Below are positions 34,624-45,183 of a stretch of DNA of 64,000 nt, in pieces (position 1 is the stretch's first letter; every line of letters begins with the position of its first letter). A program made the position numbers and the translations under genes. This stretch comes from Rhodococcus qingshengii JCM 15477 (GTDB taxonomy: Bacteria > Actinomycetota > Actinomycetes > Mycobacteriales > Mycobacteriaceae), in contig NZ_CP096563.1 in the NCBI RefSeq assembly GCF_023221595.1, forward strand, positions 3,206,501 through 3,270,500, written 5' to 3'. The notes under the pieces are model-generated. The model searched no databases. It saw only the letters and a program-made list of their open reading frames with translations, and was not told the origin of the DNA.

Positions 34624-34646
34624 GCGACGACGAGTACCTGTCGAGG

Positions 34647-35396
34647 TCAGTGTGTGCTTCTCTCGCGCGCTGCCGAGTAGAGGTAGCTGTCCGGAAACCC
34701 CTCCGCAGTCAACACTCGGCCGACGATCACGACGGCCGTCTTCGTGATGCCGGCCGCATGAACAAGTTCGACGATCGTCTTCAAAGTGCCTCGAACAACG
34801 ATCTCCTCGGGCCGTGAGGCGAAGGCGACCACCGCGACCGGGCAGTCCTCGCCGTAATTGTCGGCCAACTCGGATGCGATCTGTTCGATGCGATGAGCGC
34901 CGAGGTGAATCACCATCGTCGCGCCGCTGCGGCCGAGGGACCGCAGATCCTCGCCCTCCGGCATTGCCGTCGACAAGGTGGAGACTCGGGTGAGAACAAT
35001 GGTCTGCGAGACGCCTGGGACAGTCAGCTCGCGCCCCAGCGCGGCTGCAGCCGCGGTAAATGCAGGAACACCGGGAATCATGTCGAAATCGACTCCTGCG
35101 GCGTCCAGGCGACGAGCTTGCTCTGCCACTGCACTGAAGATCGACGGATCACCGGAATGCAAACGCGCGACGTCCAGCCCAGCGGAATCCGCTTCGACAA
35201 GAATCGCGGTGATCTCGTCCAGGCTCAGCCGAGCAGTGTCCACGACCTGAGCTCCGACCGGGCACCACTCGAGCAACTCCGCTGGAACAAGGCTGCCTGC
35301 GTACAAGCACACAGGGCTCGCAGCGATGATCCGTTGCGCGCGGACAGTGATCAAATCTGCCGCACCGGGACCCGCACCGATGAAATGAACGGTCAT
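34647..35396 (-). CDS. cobM: Precorrin-4 C11-methyltransferase CobM
   Basis: A 249-residue SAM-dependent methyltransferase. It has VHFIGAGPGAADLITVRAQ, CLYAGSLVPAELL, RLHSGDPSIFSAVAEQ and MVIHLGAHRIEQIA. It methylates C-11 of precorrin-4. ATG 35396 overlaps the cobL stop (ATGA, 35393-35396). A long frame upstream is antisense or out-of-frame to cobL. Confidence 0.95.
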   Translation of the reverse strand: MTVHFIGAGPGAADLITVRAQRIIAASPVCLYAGSLVPAELLEWCPVGAQVVDTARLSLDEITAILVEADSAGLDVARLHSGDPSIFSAVAEQARRLDAAGVDFDMIPGVPAFTAAAAALGRELTVPGVSQTIVLTRVSTLSTAMPEGEDLRSLGRSGATMVIHLGAHRIEQIASELADNYGEDCPVAVVAFASRPEEIVVRGTLKTIVELVHAAGITKTAVVIVGRVLTAEGFPDSYLYSAARERSTH

Positions 35397-36676
35397 TGTG
35401 TGGATTCCTCCGGCGTATCTGTGTCTGCGCCTGCAGACGGCTGACGTTTTGTGACGGACCATTGGACCACCGGAAGTTGCGGTCGCCAAACGTTGAACGT
35501 TCCCAACGGCTCGGCGCGCTGCACCTGAAAGCGTCGCAGCGTCCCACCATGGCGACTCATCCAGCCGAGCAGCAACGATTCGGACTCGGCGGTCACGGCG
35601 TTCGCGACCAGACGACCACCCACGCTCAACTGCTCCCAGCACGCTTCGAGCATTCCCGGTTGCGTGACGCCGCCGCCGACAAACACCGCATCGGGACGTC
35701 GGACTTCGTCCGCAAACGCCTCCGGCGCGGCCCCTTTCACGTTCAACGCGGGCACGCCGAGATTGAGTGCATTGGCACCGATCTGCGACACGCGGCTCGC
35801 CATCTTCTCGAATGTTGTTGCAGTGCAACGTGGGTGAGTTCGCATCCACTCGATGGCGACGGTTCCCGACCCACCGCCCACGTCCCAGAGGTGTTCTCCC
35901 GGCGCCGGTGCGAGTGCACACAACGTCAATGCGCGGATCTCCTGCTTGGTCATCTGACCGTCGCCGACAAACGCAGCATCCGGTAGACCCGGGATTCGAG
36001 TCAGCCGCAACGGATGATCGACCGAGATGCACTCGACGGCCAGAACGTTCAACGCGTCCACGTCCTCGTCCGCGTGATCCCACTCGTCCGCCACCGTGAC
36101 GGTCCGCGATTCCTCGGCCCCGCCCAGCTGGGCCAGTACAGTCAGAGTCGATCGTCCGAAGCCCGCGCCGGACAACAGACGAGCCACCTCCCCCGGTGTC
36201 GAGCGCCCGTTGCTCAGAACCAACAGGCGCGCGCCATCGACCACTGCCGCCAAGACGGTCGCCGAGTCTCGGTTCACCAGGCTCACGACGTCGACCTCGG
36301 CCGATGCCCATCCCATTCGCGCGCTCGCCAACGCCACCGACGACGGGTGCGAGATCACTCGCACGTTGTCCGCGCCGAGCAGCCGGACCAACGTGACGCC
36401 TAGGCCGTGGAACATCGGGTCACCACTGGCGAGAACACATACTCTGCGGTCCGCGTTCTCGGCGAACATCGACGGCAACGCCGGAATCATCGGAGACGGC
36501 CAGGTGAGCCTGGTGGGCGCACGCCGTGCCCCGAGATGTGTCGCCGGGACCAAGTCCAGCTGGCGCGGCGACCCCATCAGGACCTCCGCACCGAGGATTG
36601 CTCCCTTTGCGCTCTCGGACAGCCCGTCCCAGCCGTCGGCGCCGATGCCGACGATCACCACCGGGTGTGCGGTCAT
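35393..36676 (-). CDS. cobL: Precorrin-6Y C5,15-methyltransferase (decarboxylating) CobL
   Basis: A 427-residue two-domain enzyme. The N-terminal methyltransferase (CbiE-like) has [13 protein letters not shown] and [13 protein letters not shown]; the C-terminal domain (CbiT-like) has [17 protein letters not shown] and [16 protein letters not shown]. It methylates C-5 and C-15 and decarboxylates precorrin-6Y. Start overlaps the SDR stop (ATGA, 36673-36676). Confidence 0.95.
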   Translation of the reverse strand: MTAHPVVIVGIGADGWDGLSESAKGAILGAEVLMGSPRQLDLVPATHLGARRAPTRLTWPSPMIPALPSMFAENADRRVCVLASGDPMFHGLGVTLVRLLGADNVRVISHPSSVALASARMGWASAEVDVVSLVNRDSATVLAAVVDGARLLVLSNGRSTPGEVARLLSGAGFGRSTLTVLAQLGGAEESRTVTVADEWDHADEDVDALNVLAVECISVDHPLRLTRIPGLPDAAFVGDGQMTKQEIRALTLCALAPAPGEHLWDVGGGSGTVAIEWMRTHPRCTATTFEKMASRVSQIGANALNLGVPALNVKGAAPEAFADEVRRPDAVFVGGGVTQPGMLEACWEQLSVGGRLVANAVTAESESLLLGWMSRHGGTLRRFQVQRAEPLGTFNVWRPQLPVVQWSVTKRQPSAGADTDTPEESTQ

Positions 36677-37434
36677 CGCGGCATCCGGCGCCAGATCGTC
36701 TGAGGCAGAAGCCGCATGACGAAGAACACCGGCTGCAGAATTCGCGGAACCCACACACGCGTCGCCCCGGATTTCAGTCCCCGTACGACGGCGTCGGCGA
36801 CCTGCGACGGAGTGCTCGACATCGGGGCAGGCGACATTCCCTCGGTCATCTTCCCGATGACGAACCCTGGCCGTACCAGCATCAACTGGACGCCCGAACC
36901 GTGCAGCGCGTCGCCGAGACCGCTGGCAAAACCGTCCAAGCCGGCCTTTGCGCTCCCGTAGACGTAGTTGGCGCGGCGAACCCGGACGCCGGCGACGGAC
37001 GAGAACACCACGATCTTTCCGGTTCCCTGTCGGCGCATGATCTCTGCGAGGTGGGTGAGGATGCTGACCTGTGCCACGTAGTCGGTGTGCACCACCGCGA
37101 CCGCGTGCGCCGAGTCGGTTTCGGCACGCGCCTGATCGCCGAGAATTCCGAAGGCCAGCACTGCAACCGAAATCCGACCGTGCTCGGCGACGACGGAGCC
37201 CAGGAGCTCTCCGTGAGTGTCCACGGCGTCGGCGTCGAACTCGACGGTGGAGACGTCGACAGCGCCGGCGTTTTTGAGCATCTGCTCCTGCTCCGACAGC
37301 TCTCCGCTGCGTCTGGCAGCCAGAACGATGTTGCGGCCCGGCGCGAGCCTGACCCCGATCTCGAGGCCGATCTCACTTCGTCCGCCGAGGAGCAGTACCG
37401 TCTCGATGTCATTCACGTTCGCACCCGCAGTCAC
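36673..37434 (-). CDS. Short-chain dehydrogenase/reductase next to cobL (Rv2073c-like)
   Basis: A 253-residue SDR: nucleotide-binding [17 protein letters not shown], NxAG-equivalent LAFGILG, and the catalytic Ser/Tyr/Lys in [24 protein letters not shown]. The TGxxxGxG motif is altered to GGRSEIG, like DprE2-type members. In M. tuberculosis Rv2073c sits at the same place before cobL (recalled). Role in B12 unknown; location suggests co-expression. GTG start at 37434 or GTG 37416, only 30 bp from the divergent PPOX ATG. Confidence 0.88.
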   Translation of the reverse strand: MTAGANVNDIETVLLLGGRSEIGLEIGVRLAPGRNIVLAARRSGELSEQEQMLKNAGAVDVSTVEFDADAVDTHGELLGSVVAEHGRISVAVLAFGILGDQARAETDSAHAVAVVHTDYVAQVSILTHLAEIMRRQGTGKIVVFSSVAGVRVRRANYVYGSAKAGLDGFASGLGDALHGSGVQLMLVRPGFVIGKMTEGMSPAPMSSTPSQVADAVVRGLKSGATRVWVPRILQPVFFVMRLLPQTIWRRMPR

Positions 37435-37464
37435 CGCTCCAGTGTCCTGGATTACCGTCGTGGC

Positions 37465-37890
37465 ATGACGCTCACCCCCTCCACCACGCCATCGTCACAG
37501 CAGACTCTCACCGAAGACGGGCTGAAGTTCGTCGGTGAATACCACCTCGCGACACTCACGACGTTGCGTCCGAACGGCACCCCACACGTCGTTGCCGTCG
37601 GGTTCACCTGGGACCAGGAAGCCGGAAAAGCGCGCGTGATCACCAGCGGTGGCTCACAGAAGGCGATCAACGCAGCGCGTGGCGGATACGCCGCCGTCAG
37701 TTCGGTCGACGGTGGCCGCTGGCTCACGCTCGAGGGGCCGGCACGCGTGCTCACCGACGCGGACTCCGTGGCCGACGCCGTTCGGCGCTATGCCGAGCGG
37801 TACCGCCAGCCACGGGTCAATCCCGCGCGCGTGGTCATCGAAATCGACGTCACACGCATACTCGGGTCCGCTGCGTTCAAGAAAAGCTGA
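37465..37890 (+). CDS. PPOX-class protein, Rv2074 (F420-dependent biliverdin reductase)-like
   Basis: A 141-residue split-barrel protein: [35 protein letters not shown], then [36 protein letters not shown]. tuberculosis Rv2074, in the same location, is an F420-dependent biliverdin reductase (family knowledge). ATG 37465; ribosome site weak. Its stop touches the stop of the convergent peptidase with no spacer (TGATCA). Confidence 0.85.
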   Translation: MTLTPSTTPSSQQTLTEDGLKFVGEYHLATLTTLRPNGTPHVVAVGFTWDQEAGKARVITSGGSQKAINAARGGYAAVSSVDGGRWLTLEGPARVLTDADSVADAVRRYAERYRQPRVNPARVVIEIDVTRILGSAAFKKS

Positions 37891-39027
37891 TCAGGCGAGG
37901 ACAGTCAGGCCGTGCGGACGGTTGTTGAACGACTCGCAACCGTCGGCGGTCACGACGACGATGTCCTCGATACGGGCACCCCAACTGCCGCGGAAGTAGA
38001 TTCCCGGTTCGATGCTGAAGGCCATACCTTCGACGAGTTCGATGGTGTTGCCCTCGACGATGTACGGCTCCTCGTGCACGGACAGCCCGATACCGTGACC
38101 GGTGCGGTGAACGAATACCTCTGCAAGCCCTTGTGCGGCAAGCACTTCGCGGGCTGCAACGTCCACGGATTCTGCGGAGACTCCTGGCCGCACCGAATCG
38201 ACCGCAGCCTGCTGCGCCGCCTCGAGTACCGCGAACTGTGCGGCAACCTCCGCGGACGGCTGCCCCATGCTGTACGTGCGAGTGGAGTCCGAGTTGTATC
38301 CGGGCTCGACCGGTCCGCCGATATCGATGACCACGATATCGCCCCTCTCGATCACCCGGTCCGAAACCTCGTGATGCGGATCGGCGCCGTGCGGGCCCGA
38401 ACCGACAATCACGAACGCGGCCTCGGTATGCCCCTCTTCGAGAATCGCCGCCGAAATCGCTTCGCCTACTTCAGCTTCCGTACGTCCGACGACCAAGAAC
38501 TCGGCCATGCGGGCGTGAACACGGTCGATGGCCGCACCGGCTCGCCGCAACGCCTCGATCTCGGCGCCGTCCTTGACCATCCGCAATTCGCGCAAGACGC
38601 CGGTGGCGAGAATCGGCAACGCGCCCAAGGTGTCTGCGAGCGGGATCAGATGCAGCGCAGGCATCGCATCCGTCACCGCCACCTTCGCGCCGGTCGGGAG
38701 TTGCGCCGCCACAATCGCATACGGGTCGACACCGTCGACCCAGTCGAGGACGGTCAACCCGAGATCGCCCACTGCCGATTCCTTCAGCGACGCCAACTCC
38801 AGCCGAGGAAGTACGACGGACGCCTTCGCCGTGTCCGCGGCGATGACCAACGCGGTCAAGCGCTCGAACGAGTCAGCCCGAGAACCCGTCAGGTACCGCA
38901 GATCCGGACCGGGAGTCACCACCAGACCGTCGAGACCTGCTGATCGAGCCAACTCCGCGGCGCGAGCGATACGTGCGCCGTACACGGCGCTGGAGAATCG
39001 GGAATCCTGTTCGGCTGGAGACGTCAT
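37891..39027 (-). CDS. M24-family Xaa-Pro dipeptidase/aminopeptidase
   Basis: A 378-residue peptidase (position of M. tuberculosis PepE, Rv2089c). The M24 metal ligands are all visible: Asp in IVVIDIGG, Asp in NSDSTRTYS, His in [16 protein letters not shown], Glu in FSIEPGIYF and Glu in [10 protein letters not shown]. It binds two metal ions and cleaves Xaa-Pro dipeptides or peptide N-termini in the cytosol. ATG 39027; 37 bp to the divergent exonuclease. Confidence 0.94.
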   Translation of the reverse strand: MTSPAEQDSRFSSAVYGARIARAAELARSAGLDGLVVTPGPDLRYLTGSRADSFERLTALVIAADTAKASVVLPRLELASLKESAVGDLGLTVLDWVDGVDPYAIVAAQLPTGAKVAVTDAMPALHLIPLADTLGALPILATGVLRELRMVKDGAEIEALRRAGAAIDRVHARMAEFLVVGRTEAEVGEAISAAILEEGHTEAAFVIVGSGPHGADPHHEVSDRVIERGDIVVIDIGGPVEPGYNSDSTRTYSMGQPSAEVAAQFAVLEAAQQAAVDSVRPGVSAESVDVAAREVLAAQGLAEVFVHRTGHGIGLSVHEEPYIVEGNTIELVEGMAFSIEPGIYFRGSWGARIEDIVVVTADGCESFNNRPHGLTVLA

Positions 39028-39064
39028 GGCTTACAGGTTAGTGCCGACTGGCAGGATGGTGACC

Positions 39065-40030
39065 ATGAGTGGGCCATTGCTTCTCCTCGACGGTGCCAGC
39101 CTGTGGTTTCGTGCGTTCTACGCGCTGCCCGAGTCATTCGTCGATCCCGACGGAAGACCTGTCAACGCGGTGCGCGGTTTCACCGACATGGTGGCGTCCC
39201 TGATCACCAAACACGAGCCGAGTCGTCTCGCCGTGTGCCTGGACTTGGACTGGCGACCGCAGTTCCGCGTCGATGCAGTCCCGACGTACAAAGCACATCG
39301 CGTCGAGGAAGGCTCTGACGGTGCGTCCGAAGAAGTTCCGGACACGTTGACGCCTCAGGTCGACATGATCATGGACGTGCTCGCAGCAGCAGGAATCGCG
39401 ACAGCGGGAGCCGTCGGACTCGAAGCCGACGACGTACTGGGAACGCTTGCCGCCACCGAGCGCGAAGATCTCACCGTCGTCGTCAGTGGTGACCGAGACC
39501 TTCTGCAGGTCGTCACCGACGAGTACGTGCCCGTTCGTGTCCTGTACGTGGGCCGTGGCTTGTCCAAGGCAGAACTCTTCGGACCGGTCGAGGTTGCGGA
39601 GAAATACGGAGTACCCGGTGACCGTGCGGGCGAGGCATACGCCGAACTCGCGGTACTACGCGGAGACGCCTCCGACGGTCTACCCGGCATCAAGGGTGTC
39701 GGTGAGAAGACTGCGTCGACGCTGATGCTGCGCTACGGCTCGTTGGCCGGACTTCGCGCGGCCGCAGCTGATCCTGAATCCGACATGGCCAAGGGAATTC
39801 GCGCAAAACTCACCTCACCAGAGGCCATCGCTTACCTTGATGCTGCGTTGCCGGTAGTACGAGTGGTTCGCGACGCGGACGTTCAGTTCTCGAAGGACGA
39901 CCGACTCCCGGCGACCCCTGCCGATCCCGCACGCTTCGAGGAAGTGGCGGCCTCGCTGAACATCGAGCGCTCGGCCGGACGGCTTGCCGCCGCGCTCGAG
40001 GCTGCGGCGGCAGGCCGTTCCGACCAGTAG
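39065..40030 (+). CDS. 5'-3' exonuclease (FEN/Pol I 5'-nuclease-like)
   Basis: A 321-residue flap/5'-exonuclease domain: [16 protein letters not shown] (first metal Asp), [47 protein letters not shown], and the helix-hairpin-helix [17 protein letters not shown]. It resembles the separate 5'-nuclease Rv2090 of mycobacteria and lacks a polymerase domain. Role: probably Okazaki-fragment or repair processing. ATG 39065. Four bp separate it from the convergent DUF4333 gene. Confidence 0.93.
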   Translation: MSGPLLLLDGASLWFRAFYALPESFVDPDGRPVNAVRGFTDMVASLITKHEPSRLAVCLDLDWRPQFRVDAVPTYKAHRVEEGSDGASEEVPDTLTPQVDMIMDVLAAAGIATAGAVGLEADDVLGTLAATEREDLTVVVSGDRDLLQVVTDEYVPVRVLYVGRGLSKAELFGPVEVAEKYGVPGDRAGEAYAELAVLRGDASDGLPGIKGVGEKTASTLMLRYGSLAGLRAAAADPESDMAKGIRAKLTSPEAIAYLDAALPVVRVVRDADVQFSKDDRLPATPADPARFEEVAASLNIERSAGRLAAALEAAAAGRSDQ

Positions 40031-40034
40031 AGCG

Positions 40035-40859
40035 TCAGCTCGGGCGGCTGACCTCGTACGTGCCGTTGTCGTCGACAAACGTCACAGTCACGTTCGACTT
40101 CACACCCGCGATCGAAAGCGTGCAGGTGAACTTGTTGCCTGACTTGACTTCCTGGTCCGCGGGGCACTGAACGTTGCTCACGTTCTTTGCCCCGTAGGAC
40201 TCGGTGACGATCTTCTCGACGCCGGCCTGAGCCGCGCTCTGATCGAGTGTGTTCTTGCCGAAGACACCGAACACCAGGGCCACCACGACAGCAGCAAGAA
40301 CGACGAGAACACCGATCGCACCGAAGATCAGGGGCTTCTTCGACTTACCCGACTGGTTTCCGGGCGCACCGGGACTCGGGAACGGCTGAGCCTGGTTCCA
40401 CTGGTTCTGCTGTCCCGGAGTCTGCCCGGGGGCCGTGGCGCCCCACGCCTGCTGCGGTGCGGCAGACGGAGACTGACCCCACGCCTGGGTTGCGTCAGGT
40501 GCCTGCTGTTGCCCGGGCTGACCCCACGGCTGTGCGGGAGGTTGTTGCTGGGGTTGTCCCCACGGCTGTTGCTGGCCGGGTTGTCCTTGTCCAGGCTGCT
40601 GCGGCTGACCGTACGCAGGCTGACCACCCGGCTGGCCGTAGGCAGGTTGTCCCCACGGCTGTTGCTGGCCGGGCTGCTGACCGGGCTGCGGTGTTTGACC
40701 AGGCTGACCCCACGGCTGTTGCTGGCCGGGCTGCTGACCAGGCTGCTGTTGTCCGCCCGGCTGCTGAGGATTCTGCCCCCACTGCTGCTCGTTCGGCTGC
40801 TGCTGATCACCAGGACCCCATTGCCGATTCGGATCGTTCGGTCCGTAAGGCCCGCTCAT
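40035..40859 (-). CDS. Pro/Gln/Gly-rich membrane protein with DUF4333 domain
   Basis: A 274-residue protein. Residues 1-165 are low-complexity with repeated QQQPWGQP-type units; then a basic SGKSKKP, a transmembrane segment (LIFGAIGVLVVLAAVVVALVFGVFG), and an extracytoplasmic DUF4333 domain (VEKIVTESYGAKNVSNVQCPADQEVKSGNKFTCTL) with two cysteines. Position matches Rv2091c. The domain's role is unknown; the disordered cytoplasmic tail may bind partners. Confidence 0.9.
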   Translation of the reverse strand: MSGPYGPNDPNRQWGPGDQQQPNEQQWGQNPQQPGGQQQPGQQPGQQQPWGQPGQTPQPGQQPGQQQPWGQPAYGQPGGQPAYGQPQQPGQGQPGQQQPWGQPQQQPPAQPWGQPGQQQAPDATQAWGQSPSAAPQQAWGATAPGQTPGQQNQWNQAQPFPSPGAPGNQSGKSKKPLIFGAIGVLVVLAAVVVALVFGVFGKNTLDQSAAQAGVEKIVTESYGAKNVSNVQCPADQEVKSGNKFTCTLSIAGVKSNVTVTFVDDNGTYEVSRPS

Positions 40860-40911
40860 GTTCGCCTCCCACTCGAAATACCAGTCTGCGAATCAAACCA
40901 CATAGCTGCGG

Positions 40912-43623
40912 TCATGCTGCGTCGACAGCAACTACCCCGCGACGAATTGCAGCTACCGCCCGCGCCGCAGTCTTCGCGACGTCGGCATCCGTCGAAGTCA
41001 GGCGGACCTGATCGAGGAGATCGATCACCTGACGACACCAACGTACAAAGTCACCCGCAGACAGCGCACGACCCTGCACTCCAGCCGCGATCAGTGCGTC
41101 GACAAGCGAGTTCTCGCTCGCCCAGTGATAAACGGCAGTGACGAATCCGAGATCCGGTTCCCGCGTCGGCGGCAGCTTGTGGCGAATCTCGTCCGACCGC
41201 AGTTCGCTCCACAATCGTTGAGTGTCGTTGAGGGCGTGACGAAGCGCCGCTGTCGGCACCCGATCCACGGTGTCCCCGTCCCGACGTGATTCGTAGACCA
41301 CCGAGGACACGACGGCCGCCAACTCAGCCGGGCTGAGACCTGTCCACGCCCCCGTCCGCAGGCATTCGGCGACCAGAAGGTCGCTTTCCGAGTAGATGCG
41401 GCTGAGTCGTCGTCCGGATTCGGTGACTTCGGGCGCTGCTTCGGCAGTCATGTACTCACGCTCTTTGAGTAGCGCAATGATGCGGTCGAACGTCCGCGCC
41501 AACGAGTTGGTGGTGGCCGCAGCCTTTTCCCTCATCGACTGCGTTTCCCTGGCCAGCCGGTTGTAGCGCTCACCGATCCGGCTCAGATGTTCACGATCGG
41601 GCCAGCTGTGGCACGGATGCGAGCGAATAGCACGTCGCAAAGTAGCGACCTCGGCATCTTCGGACGCGCCGGCCTTGTGGCGCTTCTTTCGCCGGGGGGC
41701 ACTGATCCCGGTACTACGCAACGCCGAGGCCAGATCGCGCCGGATCCGGGCGGTGTGGTGATCGACATGCTTGGGCAGTCGCATCTTTCCCAGAACGTCG
41801 GCTGCTTCCGGGAAATCACCCGAGGAGAGTCGGCCGGCCCACTGATCGGCCGTCAGAACCAGCGGACGCGGGTCCTTCGGATCGTTGTCCGGGACGAGGA
41901 CCACTGCCACCCCGGAATGACGACCGATGGGAATTGCGATCACGTCACCGCGGGCGAGTGCACGAAGGGACTCCACCGCATCTCCGCGTCGGTCTTCGCG
42001 GCCCTTACGTTCGAGCGCGCGCTCGCGCGCACTGAGCCGCTCACGCAACGACGCGTATTCGAAGTACTCACCGTCCGCACCGCCGAGTTTCTCCTGCAAA
42101 CCCTTCAGTGCTTCTTCGTTCCGCTCGATGCCACGCACCAGGCCGACCACCGAGCGATCCGCTTGGAACTGCGCGAAGGAACGCTCGAGCAGCTTCCGTG
42201 AATCCGCCGCGCCCATGCGCTCGACGAGATTGATCGACATGTTGTACGAGGGGCGGAACGAACTGCGGAGCGGGAACGTCCGTGTCGACGCCAAGCCGGC
42301 GACATCCGTCGGCTCGACCCCGGGCTGCCACAGGACCACAGCGTGGCCTTCGACGTCGATGCCGCGTCGGCCGGCCCGACCCGTCAGCTGCGTGTACTCC
42401 CCCGGCGTCAGTTCGGCGTGCGATTCACCGTTGTACTTGACCAGACGTTCGAGCACCACCGTGCGTGCCGGCATGTTGATGCCGAGGGCCAGCGTCTCGG
42501 TCGCGAAGACCGCCCGCACGAGCCCCTTGACGAACAGTTCCTCGACTGTCTGGCGGAATGCCGGCAGCATGCCGGCATGGTGAGATGCCAGTCCGCGTCG
42601 TAGTGCCTTGCACCAGTCCCGATATCCGAGAACTTCGAGATCCTCTTCGGGTAGTTCCCCGGTGTGTTTCTCGATGATGGTGTCGATCTCGCGGACCTGC
42701 TCCGGCGAAGTGAGATCCAGTCTGGACCGCAGGCACTGTGCAAGAGCCGCATCACAACCGGCGCGGCTGAAGATGAAAGTGATGGCCGGGAGCAGTCCGG
42801 ACTGATCGAGCTGAGCGATGACGTCAGGTCGTGGCAAGGGCCGGAAATCGTTGGAACTCTGGTAGCTGCCGCGTCGTCCGCGGCCACGCGGCTGCCAGCT
42901 CTCGACGCGTTCGAGAGCCTGACGCTGCTTGACGTGGCGAACCAGATCCTGGTCGACGAGCACGGTCTTCGGCCCGGCAGCAGGATGACTACGACTGTCG
43001 AAGAGATCGAAGATTCGCCTACCGACCATGATGTGCTGCCACAGCGGGATCGGCCGAGTCTCGTCCACGACCACAGTGGTGTCGCCGCGGACGGTTTCCA
43101 TCCAGGCACCGAATTCTTCGGCATTGCTCACGGTCGCCGACAAACTCACCAGGCGTACGTCCTCGGACAGGTGCAGGATCACTTCCTCCCACACCGCCCC
43201 ACGGAACCGGTCGGCCAGGTAATGCACTTCGTCCATGACGACGTGCGAAAGCCCGCGCAGTGCCTCGGAGTTGGCGTAGAGCATGTTCCGCAGGACTTCG
43301 GTGGTCATGACGACCACCGGTGCGTCGGAGTTGATACTCGAATCACCCGTCAGCAGACCGACTTGGCCGGGGCCGTACCGCTCGACGAGTTCAGCGTACT
43401 TCTGATTGCTCAACGCCTTGATCGGCGTCGTGTAGAAACACTTGCGGCCCGCCGCGAGAGCCAGGTGGACAGCGAACTCGCCGACCACGGTCTTGCCTGC
43501 ACCGGTCGGCGCGCAGACAAGGACGCCGTGGCCCGCTTCGAGCGCAACGCATGCCTTCACCTGGAATGGATCGAGTTCGAACTTCAGGCTGGACGCGAAC
43601 GTGCTCAGTTCACTCTTGTTCAT
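40912..43623 (-). CDS. helY: DEAD/DEAH helicase HelY
   Basis: A 903-residue Ski2/Mtr4-like helicase. Motif I APTGAGKT (38-45), motif II VMDEVHY (about 132), motif III SLSATVSN, motif VI QLTGRAGRRGID. The C-terminus has the winged helix and helical parts seen in HelY. It unwinds RNA or DNA with ATP; role in actinobacteria not settled. ATG 43623 with GAGGTGG upstream; an earlier GTG (43629) is possible. Downstream of tatC, gap 48 bp. Confidence 0.95.
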   Translation of the reverse strand: MNKSELSTFASSLKFELDPFQVKACVALEAGHGVLVCAPTGAGKTVVGEFAVHLALAAGRKCFYTTPIKALSNQKYAELVERYGPGQVGLLTGDSSINSDAPVVVMTTEVLRNMLYANSEALRGLSHVVMDEVHYLADRFRGAVWEEVILHLSEDVRLVSLSATVSNAEEFGAWMETVRGDTTVVVDETRPIPLWQHIMVGRRIFDLFDSRSHPAAGPKTVLVDQDLVRHVKQRQALERVESWQPRGRGRRGSYQSSNDFRPLPRPDVIAQLDQSGLLPAITFIFSRAGCDAALAQCLRSRLDLTSPEQVREIDTIIEKHTGELPEEDLEVLGYRDWCKALRRGLASHHAGMLPAFRQTVEELFVKGLVRAVFATETLALGINMPARTVVLERLVKYNGESHAELTPGEYTQLTGRAGRRGIDVEGHAVVLWQPGVEPTDVAGLASTRTFPLRSSFRPSYNMSINLVERMGAADSRKLLERSFAQFQADRSVVGLVRGIERNEEALKGLQEKLGGADGEYFEYASLRERLSARERALERKGREDRRGDAVESLRALARGDVIAIPIGRHSGVAVVLVPDNDPKDPRPLVLTADQWAGRLSSGDFPEAADVLGKMRLPKHVDHHTARIRRDLASALRSTGISAPRRKKRHKAGASEDAEVATLRRAIRSHPCHSWPDREHLSRIGERYNRLARETQSMREKAAATTNSLARTFDRIIALLKEREYMTAEAAPEVTESGRRLSRIYSESDLLVAECLRTGAWTGLSPAELAAVVSSVVYESRRDGDTVDRVPTAALRHALNDTQRLWSELRSDEIRHKLPPTREPDLGFVTAVYHWASENSLVDALIAAGVQGRALSAGDFVRWCRQVIDLLDQVRLTSTDADVAKTAARAVAAIRRGVVAVDAA

Positions 43624-43671
43624 AACCACCTCGTCAGGGTTTCACACGCCGCCGACGTGGTGGCACGGCGC

Positions 43672-44700
43672 TCAGAGAGTGTCAGTGAAATCCTGGCCGG
43701 GCGCGTTGTCGCCGGCGGTGTCGGATTTCTCCGCGACCGGAGCCTTGGACTTGGACTTACGTCCGAACAATCCACTCGATTCGGCCTTGGGTTTGGTCGG
43801 ATTGTCGAAAGCCTCGTTCAGATCGGACGGAGCCGAGATGGAGGAAGCTTCCTCGTCGGACAGTGCGCCCCAGTCTTCACCGGCGCGCTTGGCCTTACGT
43901 TTGTCGTTGAGGCGAGCGATCTGTACCGCGACCTCGAAGAGAAGCGTCAGAGCCAGCGCGAGCGCCAACATCGAGAACGGATCCGACCCTGGCGTGGCAA
44001 CTGCAGCGAATACGAAGAGCCCGAAGATCAATCCTCGACGCCAGGCCTTCAAACGCTCGTACGTCAGAATGCCGGCAAAGTTCAACACGACGACGAGCAG
44101 TGGAATTTCGAAGCTGACGCCGAAGATGAGCAGCAGATTGATGATGAAGCCGAAGTACTCCGAACCACTGAGCGCGGTGATCTGGACGTTGTCACCGATG
44201 GTCAGGAGGAAGTGCAAAGCCTTCGCCACGACGAGGTACGCCAGGATTGCGCCGAGAATGAAGAGAGCGGCACCTGCGGTGACGAATCCGACCGCGTAGC
44301 GACGCTCTTTGGCGTAGAGGCCCGGGGTGATGAATGCCCACAATTGGTAAAGCCACACCGGGCAGGCAAGAACGATGCCGGCGGTGAGCGCCACTTTGAA
44401 TCGCAGCATGAACTGCTCGAACGGCCCGGTCGCCAGCAATCGGCACGCGTCGTCGGTGCTGAGGTTGGCGCGACTCTCGGACGGAAGCTCACAGTACGGT
44501 CCGCGAAGCAGATCGCCCAGACTTTCGAGACCGAGTATCGAGTGTGAATACCAGAAGAAGCCGAACGCCGTGGTGATGATCACGCCGAGGAATGCGAACA
44601 ACAAACGAGTCCGCAATTCGTACAGGTGGTCGACCAACGACATGGTGCCGTCTGGGTTGACCTTCCGCTTGCGGTTACGCGGGTCTAACGGAATACGCAC
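43672..44700 (-). CDS. tatC: Sec-independent translocase TatC
   Basis: A 342-residue TatC with six transmembrane segments. The conserved start ([18 protein letters not shown]) and the loop [17 protein letters not shown] bind twin-arginine signals. The C-terminal tail (about 70 residues) is long and charged, as in related actinobacteria. GTG start with AGGA upstream. With TatA and presumably TatB elsewhere it exports folded proteins such as the Tat-type cholesterol oxidase in this window. Confidence 0.96.
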   Translation of the reverse strand: MRIPLDPRNRKRKVNPDGTMSLVDHLYELRTRLLFAFLGVIITTAFGFFWYSHSILGLESLGDLLRGPYCELPSESRANLSTDDACRLLATGPFEQFMLRFKVALTAGIVLACPVWLYQLWAFITPGLYAKERRYAVGFVTAGAALFILGAILAYLVVAKALHFLLTIGDNVQITALSGSEYFGFIINLLLIFGVSFEIPLLVVVLNFAGILTYERLKAWRRGLIFGLFVFAAVATPGSDPFSMLALALALTLLFEVAVQIARLNDKRKAKRAGEDWGALSDEEASSISAPSDLNEAFDNPTKPKAESSGLFGRKSKSKAPVAEKSDTAGDNAPGQDFTDTL

Positions 44701-44729
44701 TGTGCATCCTGGTCTTGGTCAGCAGACAA

Positions 44730-44756
44730 CCGGGGTGAACGAATATTTCACCCCGG
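44730..44756 (-). other. Hairpin between tatA and tatC
   Basis: CCGGGGTGA and TCACCCCGG (9 bp) flank a 9-base loop in the 73-bp gap. On the minus strand TTGTC follows. It may be an attenuator or an mRNA stability element that sets the TatA:TatC ratio. Inference. Confidence 0.5.
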
Positions 44757-44773
44757 CTAGAACGCAGTGTGTA

Positions 44774-45049
44774 CTAGAGCGGCTTGACTTCGGTCGGCTG
44801 CGCAACAGGTGCTGCTGCACCGTTTGCGACCACCGCGGTGTTGGCCGTCGGCAACTGTGCCGGAGCAGGCTGTGCGACCGGCGCGCTTGCGGGCCCCGCA
44901 TCGTCGTTCTGCATTTCCTTGACTTCGCTCTTGAAGATGCGGAGGGAACGACCCAGACCGCGTGCTGCATCGGGAAGCTTCTTCGACCCGAACAGAATTA
45001 CGACGACAACAGCGACAATCAGCCAATGCATCGGCTGCATTGCACCCAT
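44774..45049 (-). CDS. tatA: Sec-independent translocase TatA
   Basis: A 91-residue TatA: a single membrane helix ([14 protein letters not shown]), hinge [25 protein letters not shown] as amphipathic helix, and an Ala/Pro-rich tail. It forms the pore of the Tat system. ATG 45049 has GGGAGG at good distance. Same strand as pafC and tatC, as in mycobacteria. Confidence 0.96.
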   Translation of the reverse strand: MGAMQPMHWLIVAVVVVILFGSKKLPDAARGLGRSLRIFKSEVKEMQNDDAGPASAPVAQPAPAQLPTANTAVVANGAAAPVAQPTEVKPL

Positions 45050-45183
45050 AACGACCTCCCATGATCAGATTCCTCGATGCTACCGGACACAACCGGCGCT
45101 CGGAGGTGCCAAAGCACTTACTTCAGCTACCTTTTACCTGTTTGTTTCCTGCGAACTCACTGAACGTGAAGTTTCCCGAAGTT

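Noticed and set aside
40326..40860. Repetitive DNA that could be taken for a CRISPR or satellite array
   Set aside because: The repeats are in-frame coding units of a Gln/Pro/Gly/Trp-rich protein, unequal in length and without spacers.
42664..44547. A 627-codon plus-strand open frame
   Set aside because: Antisense to helY and tatC, both well supported.
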